DNA of 64,000 nt from DASTCZ01 sp035308165 (GTDB taxonomy: Bacteria > Acidobacteriota > Terriglobia > Acidiferrales > UBA7541): positions 1 to 64,000 of the forward strand of contig DATGHC010000065.1 in the NCBI GenBank assembly GCA_035308165.1, read 5' to 3'. A model generated the notes under the pieces. It ran no database searches. It saw only the letters and a list, made by a program, of their open reading frames with translations, and was not told the origin of the DNA. Of the stretch, positions 8,586 through 17,687 are shown one piece after another; within the stretch, counting starts at the first letter, position 1, and each line of letters begins with the position of its first letter. The position numbers and the translations under genes are program-made.

Positions 8586-8817
8586 GCCAAACCTCCTCCA
8601 CCTGCTTCAGCGCCAGCCGCGCCTTGTCCTGGCAGCCAGTGGCGGGAATTGTATCGGAACCGGTCTCGCCGCGCCGCTCCTATTTCCTTCCTGGGTGACC
8701 TCTTTGCATTTTCTTGCACCGGCGGGTCGGGAATCCGCCCGCTGGTTTTCCGCCGAATCCTTTCCTCATGCTCACTTGACGTACAATGGCGCTCACTAAT
8801 TCTGGACAGGGGTCACC

Positions 8818-10929
8818 ATGAAGAATCTCACTCGAATCGCCATCCGCTGCATACTTCTATTTTTCGTTATTTTTCTGCTGGCCTGGCCTCATCCAACCGC
8901 CTCACAACATTCCCCTCTTGCGCCTGACGCCCAGAAACCTCCTTTGCTGGATGCCTCCATCGTCGCCGCATTGGACCAGGAACTTTCCGGTGAAACCGCC
9001 AAGCGCAACCTCGAAGGCATCACTCGCTTTCACCGCATGCGAGGTTCGCGCGGCTTTCACGACGCCGCCGAATTGGTCGCCGAGCGCGCCCGCACTTACG
9101 GCTTGACCGACGTCTCCATTCTTTCATTCCCCGCCGACGGCAAGACTTTTTATGGGACCCAGAAGTCGCGCCTTGCCTGGGACGCCGATTTCGCGGAGCT
9201 GTGGGAGATGCGCGAGCAGGACGGTAAGTGGACTTCCGCGATTCGCATGGCCAGCTTTGACGCCATCCCTGTGTCGCTCGCCGAAGACAGCGAAAGCGCG
9301 GACGTCACCGCCAACCTCGTCGATGTCGGTCAGGGCGCTCACGATGCCGATTACGAAGGCAAAGACGTGCGCGGCAAAATCGTCCTGGTCGCGGCGCAAC
9401 CGGGCGCCGTGCAGGATCTGGCAGTGGGGAAATACGGCGCTGTGGGGATCGTCAGTTACGCGCTGAATCAGCCGCAGGCCTGGCAGGGCGGAGATGAAAA
9501 TCTGATTCGTTGGGGACACCTGGAATCCTTCAGCGAACACAAAACATTTGCCTTCATGGTTTCGTTAAAAACTGCGCGCAGCCTCCGCGACCGCCTCGCC
9601 CGCGGGGAGCAGATCCGCTTGCACGCCATTGTCAAAGCCGGTCAGCACCCGGGCGAGCTGAACGTCGTGACCGCGACAATTCCCGGCGCCGACCCCAAAC
9701 TCCGCGAAGAAGAAATCGCCTTCAGTTGCCACCTCGACCACCAGCGCCCCGGCGCGAATGACAACGCCAGCGGCTGCGTCACTATCCTGGAAGTCGCCCG
9801 TACTCTGCAGAAGCTAATCACGGAAGGAAAAATCGCCCGTCCCGCGCGCACTCTGCGCTTCATCTGGCCGCCGGAAATCGAGGGAACCACCACGCTTCTC
9901 AACGCTCGTCCGGAATTCGCCAAGCGCATCAAGGCCGTCGTTCATATGGACATGGTCGGCGGCGGCCCCGCCACCAAAGCAATCTTCCACGTCACGCGCG
10001 GCCCCATGAGTCTTCCATCATTCATACACGACGTCGCCGAAGCCTTCGCCGATTTCGTGAACCGCGAATCCGACATGTACGCCAGCACCGGCCAGGCGCT
10101 CTACCCATTCGTCTCTCCTGAAGGCGGCAAGGAAGCGCTGCAAGCCGATTTCGCAGACTACAGCATGGGCAGCGATCACGATGTTTATCAGGAGGGTTCC
10201 TTCCGCATCCCCGCCATTTACTTGAACGACTGGCCCGACCGCTACATCCACACCAATGGCGACGTCGCCGCCAATATTGATCCCACCAAACTCAAGCGCG
10301 CCGCCTTCATAGGCGCCGCCAGCGCTTATTTCCTCTCCCAGCTAAGTTCAGAGACTCAAACGAACGAGGTCATGAATGCAATTATCGAGGGTTCGTCTTT
10401 CAGATACTTGAAAGCAATGCACAAGCGTGAAAGTGATATTCCTAGAGAAGTGGACGGGATGATTATGGAATCCTTCGTCGATCATGAAGCCAGCATTTTT
10501 CAATCGGTGAACCAATTCACTCCTGATTCGTTCACCACGGAGGTTATGGAGACTGCCGAGAAGCGTGAATATATGTTGTCGCTGATGGGAGATTCGGGTG
10601 GTTGGCCTCCACCACCGAGCGGTGAGGGACTAATCAAATTTGTCCGCAACGCGGATCCAAAAGGCCCCATGTCCGCCTTCGGCTACGACTACCTCACTGA
10701 CCATCTCGATGCCAAGCATTTGCAGCATCCGAAGGTTCTTCACTATCAGGGACTCTGGGGTTCCGGCGAAGAGTACGCTTACGAAGCGCTCAACTTCGTA
10801 GACGGCAAACGCAATGCCGAACAAATCCGTCAAGCCGTTTCCGCAGAATACGGTCCGATATCTCTCGATCTCGTCCTCGAATACTTGAAAGCACTCGAAT
10901 CCATCGGCGTCCTCAAGCGCGTTCCTTAA
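8818..10929 (+). CDS. Secreted M28 aminopeptidase with C-terminal winged-helix-like tail
   Basis: A 703-residue exported zinc peptidase. Residues 1-28 are a signal peptide (LLFFVIFLLAWPHPTAS). A PA-like insert (about 140-260) precedes the M28 catalytic core. Metal ligands visible are H305 with D307 in SCHLDH, D315 in ANDNASG, an acidic pair in PPEIEGT near residue 353, D in HMDMVGG, and H in YIHTNGD. The usual GEEEG is thus altered to PEIEG, so full activity is not certain. The last ~80 residues (NFVDGKRNAEQIRQAV... LEYLKALESIGVL) look like a small winged-helix or PqqD-like module rather than peptidase. A TACAAT box lies ~30 bases before the start. Monocistronic. Confidence 0.75.
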   Translation: MKNLTRIAIRCILLFFVIFLLAWPHPTASQHSPLAPDAQKPPLLDASIVAALDQELSGETAKRNLEGITRFHRMRGSRGFHDAAELVAERARTYGLTDVSILSFPADGKTFYGTQKSRLAWDADFAELWEMREQDGKWTSAIRMASFDAIPVSLAEDSESADVTANLVDVGQGAHDADYEGKDVRGKIVLVAAQPGAVQDLAVGKYGAVGIVSYALNQPQAWQGGDENLIRWGHLESFSEHKTFAFMVSLKTARSLRDRLARGEQIRLHAIVKAGQHPGELNVVTATIPGADPKLREEEIAFSCHLDHQRPGANDNASGCVTILEVARTLQKLITEGKIARPARTLRFIWPPEIEGTTTLLNARPEFAKRIKAVVHMDMVGGGPATKAIFHVTRGPMSLPSFIHDVAEAFADFVNRESDMYASTGQALYPFVSPEGGKEALQADFADYSMGSDHDVYQEGSFRIPAIYLNDWPDRYIHTNGDVAANIDPTKLKRAAFIGAASAYFLSQLSSETQTNEVMNAIIEGSSFRYLKAMHKRESDIPREVDGMIMESFVDHEASIFQSVNQFTPDSFTTEVMETAEKREYMLSLMGDSGGWPPPPSGEGLIKFVRNADPKGPMSAFGYDYLTDHLDAKHLQHPKVLHYQGLWGSGEEYAYEALNFVDGKRNAEQIRQAVSAEYGPISLDLVLEYLKALESIGVLKRVP

Positions 10930-10971
10930 CCCACGAATGCGCCTGGACCTGGCGCGGACTATATTTTGAAT

Positions 10972-10999
10972 GGCACAGTCCCGCTCCGTGGAACTGTGC
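10972..10999. repeat. REP-like hairpin, copy 1
   Basis: GCACAGT (10973-10979) and ACTGTGC (10993-10999) form a hairpin that extends inward through CC/GG. The arms match those of a second intergenic hairpin at 24343-24364. There is no T tract, so it is not an obvious terminator for the peptidase gene ending at 10929. Confidence 0.4.
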
Positions 11000-11102
11000 G
11001 CCTCCTCCTGCCCCAGCACCTTACTCCGCACACTCCAGTTGGGTGCTCACTTATCCCTGTGCTAGCATTGCAGCCCCGCGTTAGACTACGGGAATACGCT
11101 AG

Positions 11103-12161
11103 ATGGCCACTGCAACCATGCAGGCTCTGCGCAAAGTGCGCCCCGAGCGGGGCGCGGCAATCGAGCAAGTTCCCATCCCCTCAATGGGCCCGCACGACGT
11201 CCTCGTCCGCGTAAAAGCGGCTTCCATCTGCGGCACCGACCTGCACATTTACGGCTGGGACCGATGGTCGGCCTCGCGCATCCACCCGCCGATGACCTTT
11301 GGCCACGAATTCTCCGGCGTCGTCGAGCGCGTCGGTGATGAAGTCACGCGCATCAAGCCCGGCGAAAACGTCAGCGCGGAAATGCATCTGAATTGTGGCC
11401 ACTGCAGGCAATGCCGCGTAGGCCAGCCCCACGTCTGCAAGAACCTGAAGATTATTGGAATTGATCGCGACGGCTGTTTCGCCGAATTCGTGACCATCCC
11501 CGAATCAAACATTTGGTGGCTCGACAAATCCATTCCTGAGCATTACGGCGCCATCATGGACCCGCTTGGCAACGCCGTGCACACCGTGCTGTCAGGCCCG
11601 ATTGCGGCTCACACGGTTGTAGTTACGGGTGCCGGCCCTATCGGCCTGATGGCCATTGCCGTAGCGAAAGCCTGCGGTTCTTCCACCGTGTTCGCCACCG
11701 AGGTAAACGCCCAACGCCGCGCCATGGCTCTCCGCATGGGCGCCGACGAAGCAATTGATCCGACCGCCGGCGACGCAGTCGCGCGTGTCCACGCGGGCAC
11801 AGGAGGCGCTGGCGCGGATGTCCTTTTGGAAATGAGCGGCAACCCTGCCGCGATTAAGCAGGGTTTTCAGATGCTCCGCGCTGGCGGCCGCGCCTCCTTG
11901 CTCGGAATTCCATCCGAGCCGGTCACACTGGACCTTCTGGACAACGTCATTTTCAAAGGCGCTACGGTGCTGGGGATTTACGGACGAAGAATGTTTGAGA
12001 CCTGGGTGCAAATGACCGAGCTTCTCAAGTCAGGCAAACTGAATCTCGAGCCTTTGTTCGGCGAGCGCTTGCCGTTGGAACAATTTGCCGAAGGGTTCAA
12101 GCTTCTTGAAGGCGGCCTGGCGGGAAAAGTTATCTTCACTCCGAACGGCGTGCCTCGCTAA
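11103..12161 (+). CDS. tdh: L-threonine 3-dehydrogenase
   Basis: A 352-residue zinc-dependent medium-chain dehydrogenase that oxidises L-threonine to 2-amino-3-ketobutyrate with NAD+. The catalytic zinc ligands C43, H68 and E69 (CGTDLH, GHEF) and the structural zinc cysteines C98, C101, C104 and C112 are all present, as is the Rossmann motif TGAGPIG at 175-181. Length is close to E. coli Tdh (341) with a ten-residue N-terminal extension. The next gene, 53 bases downstream, is kbl, the partner that uses its unstable product, which fixes the substrate as threonine. Confidence 0.95.
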   Translation: MATATMQALRKVRPERGAAIEQVPIPSMGPHDVLVRVKAASICGTDLHIYGWDRWSASRIHPPMTFGHEFSGVVERVGDEVTRIKPGENVSAEMHLNCGHCRQCRVGQPHVCKNLKIIGIDRDGCFAEFVTIPESNIWWLDKSIPEHYGAIMDPLGNAVHTVLSGPIAAHTVVVTGAGPIGLMAIAVAKACGSSTVFATEVNAQRRAMALRMGADEAIDPTAGDAVARVHAGTGGAGADVLLEMSGNPAAIKQGFQMLRAGGRASLLGIPSEPVTLDLLDNVIFKGATVLGIYGRRMFETWVQMTELLKSGKLNLEPLFGERLPLEQFAEGFKLLEGGLAGKVIFTPNGVPR

Positions 12162-12214
12162 GCGCGCCCGCAAACGAAATCGCAGGCTTCATCCCCTGAA
12201 TATTGGAGGTCGCA

Positions 12215-13414
12215 ATGGAGAGTGCCACACAGAATCCCTTGAGTTTTCTTGGTGATCAGATTGATGAATTGAAGGTCAAAGGGCTTTATTTCCCTCTGCA
12301 TATTCTCGAAAGCCCTCAGTTGCCGGAAGCAATTTTCGACGCCAAGCGCGTGATCAATCTCAGTTCCAACAATTATCTCGGTTTCACCACTCACAAAGCC
12401 CTGCGCCGCGCCGCCATAGATGCCGTCAAGACCTATGGCGCTGGGTCCGGCGCAGTGCGATCCATTTCCGGCACCATGATTTTGCACATGGAGCTCGAGG
12501 AACAAATCGCCAGGTTCAAGGGCACCGAGGCCTGCGTCGTTTTCCAGTCCGGCTTCACCGCCAATGCCGGCACGGTTTCCGCCATTCTCGGCAAGGATGA
12601 CCTGATCATCTCCGATGAGCTGAACCACGCCTCCATCATTGATGGATGCCGCCTCTCAAAAGCCGCCATTAAAATCTTTAAGCACCGTGACTTGAAGGAT
12701 TGCGAGCGGATTTGCGAAGAGACCGCCAGCTGGCCCGGCCACAAGCTGCTCATCAGCGACGGGGTTTTCTCCATGGATGGAGACATCGCGCCGCTCCCCG
12801 GCCTCTGCGACCTCGCCGAAAAATACAACTGCATCATGATGGTGGACGATGCGCACTCATCGGGAGTGTTGGGCCGAAATGGCCGCGGCACTGTGGATCA
12901 TCTTGGTTGCCACGGTCGCGTCCATATTCAGGTGGGCACGTTGAGCAAGGCCATCGGCGTGATGGGCGGGTACGTCTGCGGCTCGCGGGAGTTGATTGAT
13001 TATTTGTATCGCCGCGCCCGGCCCTTCCTGTTTTCCACTTCGCACCCGCCTGCGTCGGCCGCGGCGTGCCAGGCGGCATTTACGCTGCTGGATTCTCCGG
13101 AGGGCGAGCGCCTGATCAAGAAAATGTGGGCCAACACCAAGTTCTTCAAGCGCCAGCTCAAAAAGCGGGGCTTCAAATTTGGCGCCACGGAAACGCCCAT
13201 CGTGCCTATCCACGTCGGAGAAGCCGCCAAGGCATTTGAATACTCGCGGAAATTATTTGACGCCGGTCTGTACGCGCCCGCGGTAGGTTATCCCACGGTG
13301 GCGGAAGGAAAGGCCAGGCTGCGCGCCATCGTCACCGCGACGCACAAGCGCGCGGAACTCGAACACGCCTGCGAAATTCTGGAACAGGTTGGAAAGCCCC
13401 TGGGGATCATCTAG
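12215..13414 (+). CDS. kbl: Glycine C-acetyltransferase (2-amino-3-ketobutyrate CoA ligase)
   Basis: A 399-residue PLP enzyme of the alpha-oxoamine synthase family that splits 2-amino-3-ketobutyrate with CoA into glycine and acetyl-CoA. The start ATG at 12215 is four bases after a perfect GGAGGT; the frame also opens at an upstream TTG within that site, which is rejected. The PLP lysine is K245 in GTLSKAIG; NNYLGF, GAGSGAVRSISG and DDAHSSG are family landmarks. It directly follows tdh and the pair forms the threonine-to-glycine pathway. Confidence 0.95.
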   Translation: MESATQNPLSFLGDQIDELKVKGLYFPLHILESPQLPEAIFDAKRVINLSSNNYLGFTTHKALRRAAIDAVKTYGAGSGAVRSISGTMILHMELEEQIARFKGTEACVVFQSGFTANAGTVSAILGKDDLIISDELNHASIIDGCRLSKAAIKIFKHRDLKDCERICEETASWPGHKLLISDGVFSMDGDIAPLPGLCDLAEKYNCIMMVDDAHSSGVLGRNGRGTVDHLGCHGRVHIQVGTLSKAIGVMGGYVCGSRELIDYLYRRARPFLFSTSHPPASAAACQAAFTLLDSPEGERLIKKMWANTKFFKRQLKKRGFKFGATETPIVPIHVGEAAKAFEYSRKLFDAGLYAPAVGYPTVAEGKARLRAIVTATHKRAELEHACEILEQVGKPLGII

Positions 13415-13477
13415 CTCTTCGCGCCAGCACTAGGCGAACCAGCACGTTTCTGTCTGATCGCCAAAGATTCTTCAGCG

Positions 13478-15175
13478 CTAAATCGCCGCGGCCCCATGCC
13501 GCATGCGGCTAAACAGCGTAATCGACATGGCGCCAAACCCCCAGACCACGGCCATGACCGCCAACCAGAATCCCACATAAGGCACTATCCGAACGGCATA
13601 AAGGATTACCAATCCCAGAGCCAGGTGGCCGACCATTGCGCCTGAAGCCGTGACCGTCCGGAATGACTGCTGTTCCGATGGGCCGGCGGTACCGGCCTTG
13701 CTTCTGCCCCAATTAAATATCCCCCGGCCAAGCCACGCAGCGAAAAACACCTTCGACCCATAAAGTGCAATGAGATAGAGAAGTGCCGTGCTGATTCCAA
13801 TCCCCAGCCCCACGACGGTGAAGCAGGCAATACATGCAAGCACTGGTGTGGCGATCATCACCAGCGCACCAACTCCCAGCGACACTCCAAACCGGTCCGC
13901 GGTCTGGACCGTTTCATTGAAAAAGCCCGGCGCGATAAATAGCAGCACTAATCCAAAAATAAATGAAGCTCCCCAAAAAAGCAGCTTGTGCCAGAGGGAC
14001 ATCCCCGAAAAAATGTAGTCAGGATTCGATGTTTTCGCTTCGATGTTCACATCAATGGGGTTGCTGAGTCTGGCGCCCGCCGCGACCGCCGGCTGGCTGG
14101 GCCCCGTATACTGAACTTTTCCTAGAAGCTGAGCATGCGGCCCTACGTCGAACGAATCATTGGCCTTGATACTCACATCCCCGCCGACGAACCCGTCAAG
14201 ACTTGCGTGCCCCATCCGGCCGGTGATCCCGCGCCCGATCCGTCCATCCATAGTCGCGTCTCCAGCGTAGAGAATTGCCCCCCAACCAATCTCCGATTGG
14301 GATTCCGCCAACAACGTCCCGGTAAATCCCATGACATTTTTCCCAACTTTTCCGTGAATATTCAATACACCCAAAGAGGCACGCACATTTCCATCCACTG
14401 TCCCGCTGATTGTCAACATGCTTCCAGCGGAGATTACATCCCCGGTGACATGCCCATTCACCGTCAAATTCTGCCCGAAGATGAATAGGTCACCATCCAC
14501 GGTGCCGTCGATGCGAACTGTTTGTCCCGACACCAGCAGATCATCATGGACCACCCGGTCGGCGGGGAGCGTGTAATTCGTATTGGCCTTGTGGCACTCG
14601 ATGGCGCTGACGCCTAAGGGCAGCGCAAGCGCCGCGACAATCACAGTCATCATCAGCGCTATGGTGTTCCACCGCCTCAAGGTTCTCCGCAGCAGCAAGA
14701 ATCCCACCAGGCCCAATGAAATTACCGCCAATGCTTGGACCATTGTCCACATGGTGTCCCACCCTTTCCAAAGTGCGCTCTGAATAAATACCGTAGATAA
14801 CAAATCGCTCCCGCCAAATCCGGCTTGGGCCAATTGCGCTTGCCAGGGATCAATGATTGAAGTCCACACCCAATACGCTCCAGAGGCCGCCAGCCCGAAG
14901 GAAACTATCCAGCCCCAAGGTGTACGCTCGCGCGCCGGCCCGGCCAGGAGCCGCGCCGGAACCGACTCTTCCTGTTCCCGCAGCGCGAAGCTCAGCAGTT
15001 TTGACTCCCGTTCCAGCGCGCGCAGCAAGGCCCGGCAATCGCTGCACTGTTCCGTGTGCGCGGAAAACTCCAGTGCGCGCGGCCGTTCCAGCAGCCCTTC
15101 GAGGTATTGCAGGCAGCTCATTTCATCCACGTGGCCTTCGTTGCGTCCCCGACCACTGTTGTCGATCTGGCTCAT
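13478..15175 (-). CDS. Anti-sigma factor fused to bactofilin-like repeats and membrane segments
   Basis: A 565-residue membrane protein. The N-terminus is an anti-sigma zinc finger with H40, C44 and C47 (HTEQCSDC). Two hydrophobic segments follow at about 88-105 and 145-163, then another at about 170-190. From ~205 to ~345 comes a series of short Gly-rich beta rungs (VRIDGTVDGDLFIFGQNLTV type), the polymer-forming bactofilin/beta-helix pattern. Several more membrane helices fill residues ~400-550. Its ATG overlaps the TGA of the sigma gene (ATGA), a classic sigma/anti-sigma arrangement, so it should hold the sigma factor at the membrane. The rungs would lie outside or inside the membrane depending on helix count. 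A fused bactofilin-like sensor domain is unusual. Confidence 0.75.
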   Translation of the reverse strand: MSQIDNSGRGRNEGHVDEMSCLQYLEGLLERPRALEFSAHTEQCSDCRALLRALERESKLLSFALREQEESVPARLLAGPARERTPWGWIVSFGLAASGAYWVWTSIIDPWQAQLAQAGFGGSDLLSTVFIQSALWKGWDTMWTMVQALAVISLGLVGFLLLRRTLRRWNTIALMMTVIVAALALPLGVSAIECHKANTNYTLPADRVVHDDLLVSGQTVRIDGTVDGDLFIFGQNLTVNGHVTGDVISAGSMLTISGTVDGNVRASLGVLNIHGKVGKNVMGFTGTLLAESQSEIGWGAILYAGDATMDGRIGRGITGRMGHASLDGFVGGDVSIKANDSFDVGPHAQLLGKVQYTGPSQPAVAAGARLSNPIDVNIEAKTSNPDYIFSGMSLWHKLLFWGASFIFGLVLLFIAPGFFNETVQTADRFGVSLGVGALVMIATPVLACIACFTVVGLGIGISTALLYLIALYGSKVFFAAWLGRGIFNWGRSKAGTAGPSEQQSFRTVTASGAMVGHLALGLVILYAVRIVPYVGFWLAVMAVVWGFGAMSITLFSRMRHGAAAI

Positions 15176-15765
15176 TGTCCCCTCCCCGCAGCAGCGCCTT
15201 GGGAGTTTGCTTGCCCGGCCAATGCTTCCCGCAACTGGTGGCGAGCGCGCAAAAGCACCACGCCCACGAAGTTGCGCCGCAGTCCGAGCGATTCAGCGAT
15301 TTCGTCGTAACTCATTTCCGTGTAATAACGCAACACCAGCGCCATACGCGAACGGGAAGGCAGTTTCGCCAGTGCCTCACGCATGTCCTGGCTGCTGCGT
15401 TGTTCAAGCAGTTGGTCAAGCTGACTTGGGTCGGGGTGCTCCAGCGGCATCTCCTCCACGCCTTCCGTCTCCAAATCCTGGCGGATGCGCCGCCGGCGCA
15501 GCATGTCCCAGCAATGGTTGGCGGCAACCTTGTACAGCCACGCTTGGAATGGACGGCTGGAGTCGTACTGTCCCAGCTTTTCACGCACTTTCATAAATAT
15601 CTCCGTTGTGGCATCCTCCGCGTCTTCACGAGCGGGCAGAGAACGCCTGCAAAAACGGAATATCGGCGCGGCAAATTCCCGATAAAGGTCGCCCCACGCC
15701 TCAAGGTTCCCTGTACGGGCCCGCGCAATTAGATCAGCCAGCTTCTGCTGTTCTGAAGCGTTCAT
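15172..15765 (-). CDS. ECF RNA polymerase sigma factor
   Basis: A 197-residue extracytoplasmic-function sigma factor. Region 2 covers about residues 18-90 (DLYREFAAPIFRFC, then RPFQAWLYKVAANHCWDMLRR), and region 4 with its helix-turn-helix is MSYDEIAESLGLRRNFVGVVLLRARHQLRE near the end. The ATG at 15765 follows GGAGG very closely; a GTG nine codons upstream is possible. Its stop overlaps the start of the anti-sigma gene, so the two are translationally coupled. ECF factors paired this way usually control their own operon and an envelope response. Confidence 0.9.
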   Translation of the reverse strand: MNASEQQKLADLIARARTGNLEAWGDLYREFAAPIFRFCRRSLPAREDAEDATTEIFMKVREKLGQYDSSRPFQAWLYKVAANHCWDMLRRRRIRQDLETEGVEEMPLEHPDPSQLDQLLEQRSSQDMREALAKLPSRSRMALVLRYYTEMSYDEIAESLGLRRNFVGVVLLRARHQLREALAGQANSQGAAAGRGQ

Positions 15766-15932
15766 GCCCTCCGGCCGTTTCCGCGCTTCCACTATCTACT
15801 ACGCATGGATGGGGTAAGAAATATCCCAGGTCCACCGCCGTCAGAGGGGATAGTACCTCAAAACTCCAACGAGGATTGGGGTCTGACGAGGCCGCCAGAC
15901 ACTTGAGGGTAAATCAAAACATTGCAAACGGC

Positions 15933-17066
15933 TCAGTGAATGCCTGCTGAAACGCCATAGATTGGCGGCAGGTTCTTGGCCAATTCCTGCCAGGAATCCC
16001 CGCCATCGCGAGTGTAAAACAGGGTGCCTGTTGTGGTTCCAAAGTAAACGCCTGCGGGATCGCGATCATCGGAAGCCATCGCTTCGCGCAGGATCAGCAC
16101 AAACGCATTTTCCTGCGGCAGACCCTTAGTCAGGAGCTTCCAGCTCTTGCCGCCATCGCGGCTGCGGGCCACGCGCAGTTTTCCTTTGGGAACAAAGCGC
16201 TCTTCCGCAGAATCAATCGGAACGGTGAACAGGGTGTTCTTTTCAGCAGCGGGAACCGCCAGCGCAAATCCAAATCGCGTGGGCAGGCCCTTGGAGATGT
16301 CCACCCATTCTTTGTCCGCAAATCCGGCGCGATAAATTCCGCAGTGATTTTGCTGGTAAAGCGCCTCTGGATTTCTCGGATGCGCCTTCAATTTGTGCAC
16401 GCACTGGCCAACTTCCGGAAACTTGTCCGGATTAAAATCCGAGCGCACGTTTCCGTTGAACGGCTCCCAGGTTTTTCCGCCGTCGCTCGAGCGGAACGCG
16501 CCTGCTGCGGAAATCCCAACGATCAAGCGTCCTTTGCCCAGGCAGGCAATCGAGTGAACCATCAGCCCACCGGCGCCCGGTGTCCACTTCTCACGCGTGG
16601 GATGGCTGCACAGTCCCTGAACCATTTCCCAGTTCGCGCCGTTGTCGCCGCTGCGGAAAAGCACGGCCGGTTCCGCGCCCAGGTAAAGCACACCGGGCTC
16701 ATCCGCGGCGCCCGGTTCGATGTGCCAGATGCGTTTGAGCGAGGCGTCCGGAATCTCCTTCAGCTCCATCCCTTTTTCTGTGACCGCCCAGGATTTCCCG
16801 GAGACGCCCTTGACCTCAAGTCCCTTTTCGGAGATGGCCCATTTCTTGCCATTGTCGGTGCTGGCGTGAACATGCGAACCGAACCAGGCGTTGCCCACTG
16901 CGGCGTAATGGCGCTTGGGATCGCGCGGATCCTGCACGACGTGATGGACTTCCTGGCCGCCGAAGAACGGGCCGTCTGCCTCCCATTTCTTGCGGTCCTT
17001 TGAAGTGAAAGAGAATGCGCCCTTCCGCGTGCCCACCCAGATTCGCGTTGCAGGTTTGCCGGCCAT
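15933..17066 (-). CDS. BNR-repeat (sialidase-like) beta-propeller protein
   Basis: A 377-residue protein made of BNR/Asp-box repeats (SxDxGxxW): STDNGKKW, RSGDNGANW, RSSDGGKTW, RSRDGGKSW and TRDGGDSW can all be seen, giving a propeller like those in sialidases and photosystem stability factors. No catalytic sialidase residues stand out and no signal peptide is present, so enzyme function is not supported. There is an internal tandem duplication of ~17 residues (KKWAISEKGLEVKGVSG then KSWAVTEKGMELKEIPD) between propeller blades. The gene is alone. Confidence 0.75.
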   Translation of the reverse strand: MAGKPATRIWVGTRKGAFSFTSKDRKKWEADGPFFGGQEVHHVVQDPRDPKRHYAAVGNAWFGSHVHASTDNGKKWAISEKGLEVKGVSGKSWAVTEKGMELKEIPDASLKRIWHIEPGAADEPGVLYLGAEPAVLFRSGDNGANWEMVQGLCSHPTREKWTPGAGGLMVHSIACLGKGRLIVGISAAGAFRSSDGGKTWEPFNGNVRSDFNPDKFPEVGQCVHKLKAHPRNPEALYQQNHCGIYRAGFADKEWVDISKGLPTRFGFALAVPAAEKNTLFTVPIDSAEERFVPKGKLRVARSRDGGKSWKLLTKGLPQENAFVLILREAMASDDRDPAGVYFGTTTGTLFYTRDGGDSWQELAKNLPPIYGVSAGIH

Positions 17067-17687
17067 GAGGAGCCTCCGACTTGCGGCGCGAATTGGAAAC
17101 AGCGGACGCCGCCAAGGCCGATGATTCTACAACAGAGGGAGATGCGGAGTCATCGTGCGATCCTTGGACATTGTCTTTGCCCTATCTCATCTTTCGTTGG
17201 CCCACCTTTTCGCGCTGACTGTCCTCATATCTACCCCTGCCTCGGCAGCCCCCTCCCATTACAATTTGCTATGAATATCATTCTAAACGGGTTACGGGCA
17301 TCAATCGTCCAATGAATGTGATTCTAAAGGACTTAGGGGTACGTCTGCTCCGTTCTTATTTCTTGAAGGCGTGGCTGGCGGCTGCGCTCGTGTAGCGCCA
17401 CCCCATCAGAAGGGCGCGGCCCGCCCTATTCTTGTCATTCTGAGGGCTGATGGTCCGCATCTTCCCGGAGAATCTTTGTGAGTGCAGCATAATGAAAGCG
17501 TAACCGCTCGGGAAGAATTGGATTATCTGCGGTTCACACTGGACTCTAGAATCTCGGGAAATATTTTTTGGAGCAGGGGGAATTTGGTTACGCGGTTTTG
17601 TTCGAATGCTTTCGTAGCGCACTCTACTCAGCAGCTCCTCTTTTGGCTATGTCCGATCCATGAGGTAACGGCAGATTGCGAGCGGGC
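17067..17687. other. 620-base intergenic region, no gene recognised
   Basis: Short ORFs here have no recognisable product. Two degenerate direct repeats occur: ATGAATATCATTCTAAA at 17271 and ATGAATGTGATTCTAAA at 17312, 41 bases apart, each followed by a TTA-GGG-like end. Around 17430-17480 the text TTGTCATTCTGAGG...GAGAATCT resembles dispersed intergenic repeats I associate with soil bacterial genomes, but copy number cannot be judged here. Confidence 0.35.

Noticed and set aside
17356..17622. 88-codon minus-strand ORF in the 17 kb gap
   Set aside because: No family, no ribosome-binding site and repeat-like DNA around it.
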